From the NCBI GenBank assembly GCA_021927905.1, contig BLLK01000020.1:1054001-1118000 (forward strand): 64,000 nt of DNA. Reading direction: 5' to 3'. Made by a program: the position numbers and the translations under genes. How positions within the stretch are numbered: the stretch's first letter is position 1; each line of letters begins with the position of its first letter. This DNA is from Chaetoceros tenuissimus (lineage: Eukaryota; Bacillariophyta; Thalassiosirophyceae; Chaetocerotales; Chaetocerotaceae). Below are positions 31,248-40,360 of this stretch, one piece after another. The notes beneath the pieces are model-generated. The model did no database searches and was not told the origin of the DNA. It saw nothing but the letters and a program-made list of their open reading frames with translations.

Positions 31248-32381
31248 TCACAATACATCGTGCAAAACCCTTTTCAAAGTTTCTGCCCGATACTCCTCAG
31301 GTAAAGTATTGATTCGTTCCATCAAATTACCAACCATCGCATCAACAGCATCCGATCTCACAAGTTTCGATAGACGTGATGCTTTGTCATACGATTGATG
31401 GTCAACTTTTCTTGCTAGTATTCTCTCAGAATGACGATTGACATGTTTGGTTCTTCTTTTCTCTCGAAGCATTTTGTCTTCCTTTTTTGCTGCCATAGAT
31501 ATCTTCTTTTGTAGGGCTGTTTGACTTTGTACTGCTCTTTCGTACATTCTTTGGCCGCTTTCTTCATGTTTTTTCTCGTTCATCAGCTTCTTTGGCAATT
31601 TTCTTTGGGTGTCGCTAATCAATTGTGCTTCAAGGTCAGCAAGACATTTCTGTTCATGTTCTTGCTCGTGCGATTTACTTGTTTGAGATGTCTCTCTTTT
31701 GACTGTAGTAGTATTGGAGAGATGTGCAACAAGTACACGTAGCAATGACTTCTCAATATCGTCAGAGAGTAAGGCAACCTCCACACCCTGTTCTTGGCTA
31801 TTACAAGTCATGATATTCTTATGTACAGAATGCACCTTTTTGATAGTGTAGGAAGTGGAGAAACAGTTCGTCTCGTCCTTCTTTGTGGACTTGGTGGTAT
31901 CAGCCTTATTAGAATGCTGTTGTATCTCGTCACTTTTGCACTTAGTAGGAGGTCTTGGACTGGAATGCTGCTGCTTGGCCTGTACTCTTGGAGCATGGGT
32001 CTTAGAAGCAGGAGAATGAATCTTCTTCTTTCGGATGTAAGAACTACCTCTACTCTTAGAGTCTAGACGCTTTCTTCTGTTGACAGCAGCATCATAAAGT
32101 CTCAAACATGCTCCAGTCTGTACAGCTTCATTGAAGTCTCTTTTTAGTAAGTTATTATGATTATCACATGTCTCTTCTGTGCTGAATCCGTGTATTTCTT
32201 GTTCAGATGAAGAAAACTCTGTTGAACTGTTGTAGGTTGAGAATGTGTCTTCTTTGTCTAGCATAGCAGCAGTCTTCGATTGAAGGTTCTCCTTTTGGTT
32301 TGTAGACTTTCCTGGTGTGGAATTGAAGTAAGGGTTATCAGGACCTGCATCCATGACTGTTGAATTGAAAGAGTGATGCAT
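31248..32381 (-). CDS. Unknown basic protein, tandem copy 1
   Basis: 377 residues in one exon from the ATG at 32381 (MHHSFNSTVMDAG). I chose this start because the corresponding ATG is also present in copy 2, while the frame further upstream is not conserved there. The protein is Ser/Lys/Arg-rich with a likely coiled-coil stretch (KKISMAAKKEDKMLREKRR) and a conserved C-terminal helix (DAMVGNLMERINTLPEEY). There is no signal peptide or membrane segment. I do not recognise it. It pairs with 33351-34436, with promoter sequence included in the duplication. Confidence 0.65.
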   Translation of the reverse strand: MHHSFNSTVMDAGPDNPYFNSTPGKSTNQKENLQSKTAAMLDKEDTFSTYNSSTEFSSSEQEIHGFSTEETCDNHNNLLKRDFNEAVQTGACLRLYDAAVNRRKRLDSKSRGSSYIRKKKIHSPASKTHAPRVQAKQQHSSPRPPTKCKSDEIQQHSNKADTTKSTKKDETNCFSTSYTIKKVHSVHKNIMTCNSQEQGVEVALLSDDIEKSLLRVLVAHLSNTTTVKRETSQTSKSHEQEHEQKCLADLEAQLISDTQRKLPKKLMNEKKHEESGQRMYERAVQSQTALQKKISMAAKKEDKMLREKRRTKHVNRHSERILARKVDHQSYDKASRLSKLVRSDAVDAMVGNLMERINTLPEEYRAETLKRVLHDVL

Positions 32382-32573
32382 CACAGTTATAAAAATGAAA
32401 GTATGGAAAGGGTTCGAGGTTTTCGATTGATGAGTATTTGGTATTTGCGACATTATGACTATACCAACAACATCCAATAAAGTTCTCCAGACGAAGTGAT
32501 TTCTATAAAATTCTGAAAAAGAACAATTTCTTTTAGATTTACTTAAGCCCTCGTTCCGTTGTGTTACGTTGGA
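31248..32573. repeat. Tandem gene duplication, unit 1
   Basis: This unit and 33351-34618 share the gene and about 190 bases upstream, ending at the common GCCCTCGTTCCGTTGTGT. The ends of the two genes differ, and one internal segment is unlike between them. Confidence 0.8.
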
Positions 32574-33350
32574 ATAACGTTTGCGTTACGGACAGTTCTG
32601 CAACGGAGATGAGTCATCTGATTGGATCAATATAGCTTTAAAAGATCTTTTCATGTAGTTAAATTGGTATAGATAATTCTGATACGACCTTATTTGGTTC
32701 TTTTCAAACTAAATTATTTGAAGTCCTTCACATTTCTTCCATGTTGTGATCAAAGTACGGAGACCCAGCAGAGCCTCGCTCAAAAGATCAAAATAGGGAG
32801 CATTGGATACCAAAACGGCTATCGTCGTATACATCGTTACTAGGGAAAGGAAGTAAAGTCGGGGGCATCGGATTCCAAAACAGCTTTTGTTGTATACATC
32901 CTTACTAGGGATTGTAATATAGAAAAGAAAGGAGAGTTAAGTCGGGGGCTGATGCGTTTTACTTGTGATATCATATAATATATATCATACATCATTATTT
33001 TAATAAATAGACCATCTCTAGCTTCTAATTGTCATGATAAATTTAGGATTGCAAATCGTACATTATGTTGAATAAAAAAGTTGCTCTTTTTCAATATACT
33101 ACCCCAGGTGATTAAAACAGAATCCAAAAGATGTGTCTAAGTGAAGGATTGAAGCCTACCTTAGAATTTCAAATAACCAAAGGTTTGTAGAATTTCAAGG
33201 TAGTCATACAAAATAATTCTTACGTATGAAGGAAATACATATAACAAAAATCAAAACATGGCAAAGAAATTTATCTATCGTTCAGAAAAACCTGAATAAC
33301 ATACGAGTAGAACACAAATAAATTTAGTATAATCCGATGAATAGAAAAAA
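32382..33350. other. Spacer between tandem genes, with a local repeat
   Basis: After the shared promoter block (to about 32573) it contains two imperfect copies of a 70-85-base unit, about 32800-32865 and 32866-32950. Each copy has ATACCAAAACGG or a variant, GTATACATC, TTACTAGGGA and ends GTCGGGGGC. The rest is AT-rich with no gene. Confidence 0.5.
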
Positions 33351-34436
33351 TTATATCTCGTTGGACAGTGCTTCGTGCAAAACCTTTTTCAAAGTTTCTG
33401 CCCGATACTCCTCAGGTAAAGTATTGATTCGTTCCATCAAATTACCAACCATCGCATCAACAGCATCCGATCTCACAAGTTTCGATAGACGTGATGCTTT
33501 GTCATACGATTGATGGTCAACTTTTCTTGCTAGTATTCTCTCAGAATGACGATTGACATGTTTGGTTCTTCTTTTCTCTCGAAGCATTTTGTCTTCCTTT
33601 TTTGCTGCCATAGATATCTTCTTTTGTAGGGCTGTTTGACTTTGTACTGCTCTTTCGTACATTCTTTGGCCGCTTTCTTCATGTTTTTTCTCGTTCATCA
33701 GCTTCTTTGTCAATCTTTTTGGGGGCACAACATTCTTTATCTGAGATCCTTGACATATCTCAGATGACTCTCCTTTCAATGGTTTAGAGAGATGTGCAAC
33801 AAGTACACGTAGCAATGACTTCTCAATATCGTCAGAGAGCAAGGCAACCTCCACACCCTGTTCTTGGCTATTACAAGTCATGATATTTTTACGAACAGAA
33901 TGCACCTTTTTGATAGTGTAGGAAGTGGAGAAACAGTTCGTCTCGTCCTTCTTTGTGGACTTGGTATCAACCTTATTATTAGAATGCTGTTGTATCTCGT
34001 CACTTTTGCACTTGGTAGGTCGCGGCTGCTTGGCCTGTACTCTTGGAGCATGGGTCTTAGAAGCAGGAGAATGAATCTTCTTCTTTCGGATGTAACTTCC
34101 TCTACTCTTAGAGTCTAGACGCTTTCTTCTGTTGACAGCAGCATCATAAAGTCTCAAACATGCTCCAGTCTGTACAGCTTCATTGAAGTCTCTTTCTAGT
34201 AAGTTATTATGATTATCACATGTCTCTTCTGAGCTGAATCCGTGTATTTCTTGTTCAGATGAAGAAAACTCTGTTGAACTGTTGTAGGTTGAGAATGTGT
34301 CTTCTTTGTCTAGCATAGCAGCAGTCTTCGATTGAAGGTTCTCCTTTTGGTTTGTAGACTTTCCTGGTGTGGAATTGAAGTAAGGGTTATCAAGACCTGC
34401 ATCCATGATTGTTGAATTGAAAGATTGATGCGTCAT
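33351..34436 (-). CDS. Unknown basic protein, tandem copy 2
   Basis: 361 residues in one exon from MTHQSFNSTIMDAG. It is nearly identical to copy 1 over long stretches (N-terminus, KHVNRHSERILARKVDH block). In the middle, copy 1 has VKRETSQTSKSHEQEHEQ where copy 2 has KGESSEICQGSQIKNV, a different sequence of different length. The last residues also differ (HEALSNEI against HDVL). The pattern suggests a recent duplication with one fast-changing or replaced segment. The function is unknown. Confidence 0.65.
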   Translation of the reverse strand: MTHQSFNSTIMDAGLDNPYFNSTPGKSTNQKENLQSKTAAMLDKEDTFSTYNSSTEFSSSEQEIHGFSSEETCDNHNNLLERDFNEAVQTGACLRLYDAAVNRRKRLDSKSRGSYIRKKKIHSPASKTHAPRVQAKQPRPTKCKSDEIQQHSNNKVDTKSTKKDETNCFSTSYTIKKVHSVRKNIMTCNSQEQGVEVALLSDDIEKSLLRVLVAHLSKPLKGESSEICQGSQIKNVVPPKRLTKKLMNEKKHEESGQRMYERAVQSQTALQKKISMAAKKEDKMLREKRRTKHVNRHSERILARKVDHQSYDKASRLSKLVRSDAVDAMVGNLMERINTLPEEYRAETLKKVLHEALSNEI

Positions 34437-35012
34437 AGTTGTATAAAAATGAAACTATGGAAAGGGTTCGAGGTTTTCGATTGATGAGTATTTGGTATTT
34501 GCGACATTATGACTATCAACAACATCCAATAAAGTTCTACAGACGAAGTGATTTCTGTAAAATTCTGAAAAGAACAATTTCTTTTAGATTTACTTAAGCC
34601 CTCGTTCCGTTGTGTCAAGCATCAGACCGCAACGGAAGGAAATCATAATTATGTACAAAAATTAGCTCTCACATTATCTTTTTGCGATGAAATATACTAT
34701 TATAGACCCTCGTACGAGCAACTTATTCCAATTTCCAACTAATATAGCCATGTCGTTTAACAATGATTCAAACATCAGCCTCGCCAAAAAAGGTCAAAAT
34801 GGAAGTTACACATTTTCTTAATACACACCCTTCACCATGTGTTACCATGTGTTAGAAAGTGCTCTGGCGTCATCTTGTGACGCAACGCATATTTCCCTTA
34901 AGTAATTCTCAGATTGATCACCGTGTGTGAACCTCAACGGATTAGTCAGATTCAAGCGTTGAGTAACAACAAATAACAATTATGTTACGTTATAGAACAA
35001 CTTGATAAGACT
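34437..35012. other. Intergenic stretch
   Basis: The first part is the shared promoter block of tandem unit 2, ending near 34618. The rest holds a short doubled unit, ACCATGTGTT, near 34836-34855. No gene seen. Confidence 0.4.
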
Positions 35013-36734
35013 TTAGCTTGTTCGTATTACGTCGCCACCCTCCATTTCTGCCTCTGATTTTGAACCGACTCCGTCTAGTAATCCTATGAAAATCAGAGGA
35101 TAGAGTGATGATAGATTACAAATGATAGTCAGGAGACCAAGGTTGTCAAAGTTACTTTCTGTAACTCCAAGTTGCTTGGTTAGCACACTTCCTACTTCTG
35201 TCCCAACAACTGACGCACCATTAAAGATCGACATGAGAGTTGCAAATAAAACAGCTTCAACTCCTGGTGGACAGATTTTTGCCGCCAATACCAAGGTTGG
35301 TAGAAAGGCAAATTCTCCAAGTACAGCAAGAACAACGTCATCCCCCAATACAAATGCTGAATCTGGGATACCGAGATCACGATTAGCATGGGTAATAAGA
35401 AGCAGTTGAATCAAACCCAAAGGTGCTGATACAATGGAAGACCAAAATAATATATCCTTTATTGCGACGGTTCGAAGAAACTTTTGATATCCCCAAACTC
35501 CTGCAAGAGAAGCAGCAGCAGTAATTAGTCGAACTCGACCAAGGAATTCGGGACCGAATCCAAGATCATTTGTCATGTAATATAGAAATGCTCCATCGGA
35601 AGTAGGTGTAGATTGCCATAAAAATAAGAAAAGAGCCGGTTTCCAAACAGCAGGCTCCTTAATAGCTTGCCACAGAGATTCGACTTGCTTTTTAATTGTA
35701 AAACTCTCGTCTGTTAAGGCTGCTGTATTTGCTGATATATCCTTGCCACTTGTTTGTACAGGTGTTGACGGGATGAGACTTGATGTTTCCGGTTGAAAAT
35801 CTATAACTTCAGTTGTACTAACATTGCTACTTGGCAATGCTTTCTTCTTGTCAATACTTTCTTCGTTGATGAAAAATGCGATAGAAGCAACGAGCAATGG
35901 TAGAGCCGCAGTGATGGTAAAAACTTCTTTTGGACCCATCACTTCCAATAAGCTACCGCTAAAATATGCAGAAATCAATCCTCCAATAGATGCAGATCCC
36001 CAACAAAGAGACTGTAGTCCTCCAGCTACTTTTGGGTCGTTTGAGTCTCTAGTTCTCTGCACAACAATACCATCTGCCACTACATCTGAAAATGCAATGC
36101 ACCCACTACTTACAACAAAAGAAGCAATCGTTGCTTGTAGAAGTGATATTGGAGAATCTGCTGAATCAAATAATCCCAAAAAGTTTGATCCCAAACCTGC
36201 ATAACATGCTGCACCAAGGAATCCGCATAAAATCAGGTAACTTCTTCTTCTATATCCAAATAGAGGAACACCATCAGATAAAAATCCATATATAGGTTTG
36301 ATTGTCCAAGGTAATGTAAATAAACCAGTCAAAGCAGAAAGTTCCGCTGGCCCTAAATGCAATTCATCCTTTAGGAAAAATGTTTGTGCTAGACGCGCAA
36401 GTCCTAATGCTCCCTCCACAAAATATATGGCCATAATAGAAAGTACTTCTGGTGTTGGTTCAATCCCTAAAAACAATTTCTCCTTTAATATTGATTGGAA
36501 ATCATCTGCTTCTTGATAGGTAGATGGCAAAGGCTCATCTTTTTGTAACGATGATGTTAATGATTCTTCTTCGATATCTTCTTTCAATACATGTAGTAGT
36601 GTGGTACACCTAAAACTTCTTGGCGATCTTGAAAGTGTGGATGAAGGATATCGAACAGGTAATGCATTCCATTGCAACGAATCTGCAATTAAGGATAATG
36701 CAACAAGGACCTTCAGATTCCGCGACAAGTACAT
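35013..36734 (-). CDS. Folate/biopterin (FBT/BT1) family transporter, probably plastid
   Basis: A single exon of 573 residues. A leader rich in Ser and Arg (MYLSRNLKVLVALSLIADS... SRSPRSFRCTTLL) may be a signal plus plastid transit sequence. About 12 membrane segments follow. The family hallmark lies at the first helices: ALGLARLAQTFFLKDELHLGPAE, then LPWTIKPIYGFLSDGVPLFGYRRRSYL. The central loop (about 320-370) is hydrophilic. Cyanobacterial and plant plastid members move folates across the inner envelope. Substrate cannot be read from sequence, since this family also includes biopterin and other transporters. Confidence 0.85.
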   Translation of the reverse strand: MYLSRNLKVLVALSLIADSLQWNALPVRYPSSTLSRSPRSFRCTTLLHVLKEDIEEESLTSSLQKDEPLPSTYQEADDFQSILKEKLFLGIEPTPEVLSIMAIYFVEGALGLARLAQTFFLKDELHLGPAELSALTGLFTLPWTIKPIYGFLSDGVPLFGYRRRSYLILCGFLGAACYAGLGSNFLGLFDSADSPISLLQATIASFVVSSGCIAFSDVVADGIVVQRTRDSNDPKVAGGLQSLCWGSASIGGLISAYFSGSLLEVMGPKEVFTITAALPLLVASIAFFINEESIDKKKALPSSNVSTTEVIDFQPETSSLIPSTPVQTSGKDISANTAALTDESFTIKKQVESLWQAIKEPAVWKPALFLFLWQSTPTSDGAFLYYMTNDLGFGPEFLGRVRLITAAASLAGVWGYQKFLRTVAIKDILFWSSIVSAPLGLIQLLLITHANRDLGIPDSAFVLGDDVVLAVLGEFAFLPTLVLAAKICPPGVEAVLFATLMSIFNGASVVGTEVGSVLTKQLGVTESNFDNLGLLTIICNLSSLYPLIFIGLLDGVGSKSEAEMEGGDVIRTS

Positions 36735-36985
36735 TGTAGATGGACAGTAATATGATCCGCGCTCGTAATGTAAGATCTGTGTTGCTTTTAGTTACATTGT
36801 TACTTTTGAACTCTATTTTGGATGAAAAAATGAGTCGAGTCCGTCGACGAAAGACCACGTGTTTTGCACGTGGTTCTAAATTTTGGAAAAGGAAGAACAT
36901 CCTCCACCCTCAACTTAAAGGGGTTAATAGTGCACTAGATTAAGGTAAGATAATTGTAGAGTTTAATACAACCTCCTACGTACAC
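36735..36985. other. Intergenic stretch
   Basis: It lies between the FBT start and the 3' end of the BMT5-like gene. It contains an inverted repeat, CCACGTGTTTTGCACGTGG, near 36856-36874, a good hairpin. Confidence 0.5.
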
Positions 36986-38086
36986 CTATCTCTTTCTCTT
37001 CTTTCTTTCCTTGTATGAGCCGAGACTCATGTGTAACGAACGAATTTCATCTATGAGATCTTTGGTAACTGGAACAACTTGAGCTCGTGTTTCGTCATCA
37101 TTTGCTTCATCATTATCTTCAACTGGGATGGTTGGGTTAGATATATCACAGTTGCTATTTTCACTTTCACTCGATTCCCATCCAAAGACAAACATACATG
37201 CATCGTGGCAAGGAAATGACTTTTTGTCTAATGCCTTCCTAGGAACATAAGGTTTCAACAAGCACCTATCAAAAACAATCCTTCCCTTGAACTCGAATGG
37301 ACTCTTGTGATTTTTAGGGTCTTTGTCTTCATCAGGGTTTTGTAATGCCATTTCTTCTAATGTCCATTGATCATAAGGAGGCTTAGTTTTGTGCATAAAG
37401 TGAATCTCTCCACAGTTTTTCTTTAGATAGAGCTCGCATTGCTTTACAAACATTTGAACCAGTCGCTTGTTTTTATCCATTTCTTGATTCTGTCCATCTT
37501 GTCCTTTTGGTTCATTACTACAAGGGAAATTCCATACAACTCTGTCAAATGAATTGGCACTGATCTCAAGATCCTTCGGAAGAGACTCTGTCAAGTTTGT
37601 AGCGTCGACATTGTAGCAGACTTGTACATTTAGCTCATCAAGTTCGCTCATGGTTGATTGGATATTTGGATAAACTTTTAAAAGAGTCTCTTTGGATTCA
37701 TATGATGTAGCAATAATACGCCCTTGCTGATTCTTATCCTTGTGCAGCATTCGGGCGAGAGCAAGAGAAAAACTAAAGTCTCCATCACCAACTGTCAAAA
37801 TGTTCATTCCAACTTTGTATCCATATGATTGTTTTACCTTGTCAATATTTGTATTAGATGCACGGGGACACATTTCTGGTCTAATATTTGGAACTTTTTG
37901 CGTGAAACTAGAATCAAGAGCAATATCAAAACATGCAATCTTGTAGGAGCACGGGATACAAAGATTGCGTGTCGAGCATTCTAGAGTTTGTCGATAGGCA
38001 TAGAGATTGGAAATATTTCTGTATGGATGTTCATATTCGCCTATTGTCGCTACTGGCCGACTTCTCTTTTTCTGATTCTTTCCCAT
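36986..38086 (-). CDS. BMT5-like rRNA uridine methyltransferase (DUF2431)
   Basis: A single exon of 366 residues. It starts with a basic nucleolar-type signal (MGKNQKKRSRP) and ends with KERKKRKR. The methyltransferase domain opens with ILTVGDGDFSFSLALARML (SAM-binding glycine-rich loop), continues with VCYNVDATNL and has the motif FDRVVWNFPCS near residue 190. Later blocks include GEIHFMHKTKPPYDQW. This arrangement is the DUF2431 family, including yeast Bmt5, which makes m3U in 25S rRNA. A Zn-like cluster (CSTRNLCIPCSYKIAC) near residue 35 is present ahead of the domain. Confidence 0.85.
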   Translation of the reverse strand: MGKNQKKRSRPVATIGEYEHPYRNISNLYAYRQTLECSTRNLCIPCSYKIACFDIALDSSFTQKVPNIRPEMCPRASNTNIDKVKQSYGYKVGMNILTVGDGDFSFSLALARMLHKDKNQQGRIIATSYESKETLLKVYPNIQSTMSELDELNVQVCYNVDATNLTESLPKDLEISANSFDRVVWNFPCSNEPKGQDGQNQEMDKNKRLVQMFVKQCELYLKKNCGEIHFMHKTKPPYDQWTLEEMALQNPDEDKDPKNHKSPFEFKGRIVFDRCLLKPYVPRKALDKKSFPCHDACMFVFGWESSESENSNCDISNPTIPVEDNDEANDDETRAQVVPVTKDLIDEIRSLHMSLGSYKERKKRKR

Positions 38087-38475
38087 TCTTGGAATTGATT
38101 TTATAGGGTCATGTGTCGTCTACAATGTTATCTGTTCATGAAAGATATATGTAAGTAGTAAGTAAAGTACATTGGAAATTAGAAACGAATGAAAGGAGGT
38201 CAACTGATTTTGCAGAAATGAATGGTTGCGGTGTTGTGGTTGTTCTGCATTTGATAGATGGGACCAACTCATGTTTTTCCAAGACAGACTTTTAAAATCC
38301 GTTCCACGACCTTTCGTAAGAGTAAAAAGCTCGTACTCAGATTCAAGATGCACGATTCAAGAGACAATAAATAGAACAGCAACAACACAAAACAACATCA
38401 AAACTTCTTGAAGCCTATAGAAACCGAACCATCTGTCATTCCCTCACATATACATTAGATAAAGCATATTAGAAC
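38087..38475. other. Divergent promoter region
   Basis: It lies between the BMT5-like gene (minus) and the Kazal-like gene (plus). No RNA gene or exon recognised. Confidence 0.4.
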
Positions 38476-40251
38476 ATGCATATCCTCTTTCATTCATTTT
38501 CAGGGTTCGTCACTGTCGCTCTGCTGGTGATCGTAAACTTTGGTATAGTAGTTGCAGAAGGGGAGACGAAGTTAGAATGTAAAACGAACGGAGTCAAAGA
38601 TGAATTGTTCATCATGTCAATACATACAACTAGTAGTGATGAGGATCCCCCTTCTTGGACATTGAATAATATAGATACAGAATCAGTGGTCGCTTCATCT
38701 GTAGATGATGGGATGCAGGGTATAGGTCTAGTGCAAATGTGCCTTCCTTTGAATACTTGTTATGAACTTTCTTTTGAAAGTAAATCTTGGGGGTGGTTCA
38801 AGGCAATTTACAACAAGGAGATTGTACTCGAAGCTGCTCAAGGTCTCGATCAGAGGCTTGCAGCAAAGTTCGGGACATGTGAGATGGATGTACCTACTGG
38901 TTCTTCGTCTGGGAATTGTAACAGAAAGTATGATCCAGTTTTTTGCGGACAAGATGACGAGATCTTTTCAAATCAATGCATGGCCACAACTGCTAATACT
39001 GAATTCACAGATCTTACATGTTGTCCTTATCACCCTGGATGTGATGATGAAAATGTCAATCCAGTGACATGTACCAGAGTTGATCAAAAAGGAAGGGAAT
39101 GTAAATATACGAACGAATGCAAAGCTAAAGCAGCTGCTTTCGATCGGAATTGGATTTGCAAAATTGATGAAGAAAATGGAGTGGATTCCACCCCCAATAC
39201 TTGTCCAAATGAAACTGGGATCTGCATTGAAATATATGCTCCAGTTGAATGCCATTCAGATGAACACACCTCCTGTGAGTACGATAACCAGTGCATAGCT
39301 GAAACAAATGGCTTCAATAAACTTCAGTGTTGCCCTTTAAATAAAGGTATTTGTCCAGCTGTGGTTGACCCTCTAGTATGTTCTAGAGCTGACGTGATAG
39401 GTGGTAGAGAGTGTGAATACAGGAACAAATGTAGAGCAGCGGCTCTCGACAAAAGTTGGATTTGCAAAAAGGACGAAGATAATGACACTGGCTCAAAGCC
39501 AAGCTCTTGTCCAAAAGAAAGTGGAATTTGTATTGCCGTATATGATCCGGTCAAGTGCTACTTCCCCGATGGCACCTCCTGCAAGTACAGCAATCAATGT
39601 TTTGCTAACAACAGTAATTTTACCGAGCTTGATTGTTGCCCTGTAACTACTGACGAGTGTACAGAAGAGTACGACCCAGTAATCTGTTACAGAAATAATC
39701 AACCAGATAGTACGAAATGCGAATACAGCAACACATGTCAAGCCCCATCTACTGACAGTAACTGGACATGTGAGAAGGATATTAGTGTACAGGTTGAATC
39801 TGAGACATGTCCATCCCCATCTCTTGGAAAATGTACAAAAATATTTAGACCAGTTGATTGCCATGTTGATGTTACTGCTACAAGCTCAACAACGTGTAGA
39901 TATGACAATATTTGCCTCGCAGAAAGGGCATCGGATTCATTCAACGAAAAAACTTGTTGCCGTGCAGTTACAAATGCAGGAAAATGTACCTCGACAAATC
40001 AAGCTCCTGTGAGATGTGGTGGGTGTGAATACAACAATATATGTGAGGCAAAAAGTGTTGGATACGGTCGCAAAATGTGTACTAATTTGAATGGATGCCC
40101 CCTACCAAAAAATCCTGGTAGGTGCATCAATGCTAAGCAAAGGCCAGTTTTTGGCATGATGCGAGGGACAAAGAAATGTTGGTATGCATCAAAGTGTCTT
40201 GCTAAGAAGGCAGGGTTCCGCAAAAAGGATATCCAAAAGATACTTAAGTAA
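38476..40251 (+). CDS. Secreted protein with a Kazal-like repeat array
   Basis: 591 residues in one exon with a signal peptide (MHILFHSFSGFVTVALLVIVNFGIVVA). An N-terminal domain ends near 130 with CYELSFESKSWGWFKAIY. Then about nine Cys-rich units of 40-60 residues follow. The core is Y-x-P-V-x-C, then C-x-Y-x-N-x-C-x-A, which matches the Kazal fold (PVCGxDGxTYxNxCxA). The units alternate between two kinds: one ending in CCP and one with WICK and a longer acidic tail ending in CP. The last unit is degenerate. Kazal domains inhibit serine proteases, but the reactive-site loop is altered here, so inhibition is not shown. Location is likely extracellular or cell wall. Confidence 0.8.
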   Translation: MHILFHSFSGFVTVALLVIVNFGIVVAEGETKLECKTNGVKDELFIMSIHTTSSDEDPPSWTLNNIDTESVVASSVDDGMQGIGLVQMCLPLNTCYELSFESKSWGWFKAIYNKEIVLEAAQGLDQRLAAKFGTCEMDVPTGSSSGNCNRKYDPVFCGQDDEIFSNQCMATTANTEFTDLTCCPYHPGCDDENVNPVTCTRVDQKGRECKYTNECKAKAAAFDRNWICKIDEENGVDSTPNTCPNETGICIEIYAPVECHSDEHTSCEYDNQCIAETNGFNKLQCCPLNKGICPAVVDPLVCSRADVIGGRECEYRNKCRAAALDKSWICKKDEDNDTGSKPSSCPKESGICIAVYDPVKCYFPDGTSCKYSNQCFANNSNFTELDCCPVTTDECTEEYDPVICYRNNQPDSTKCEYSNTCQAPSTDSNWTCEKDISVQVESETCPSPSLGKCTKIFRPVDCHVDVTATSSTTCRYDNICLAERASDSFNEKTCCRAVTNAGKCTSTNQAPVRCGGCEYNNICEAKSVGYGRKMCTNLNGCPLPKNPGRCINAKQRPVFGMMRGTKKCWYASKCLAKKAGFRKKDIQKILK

Positions 40252-40360
40252 AGTTCAGCACACTTGATGAGGATCCTTATTTCGATCTACACGTACTTTA
40301 ATTTAATCTATTATTGTGTACATCGTTAGATATTTAGAACTAAACATCTCATAAATGCCA

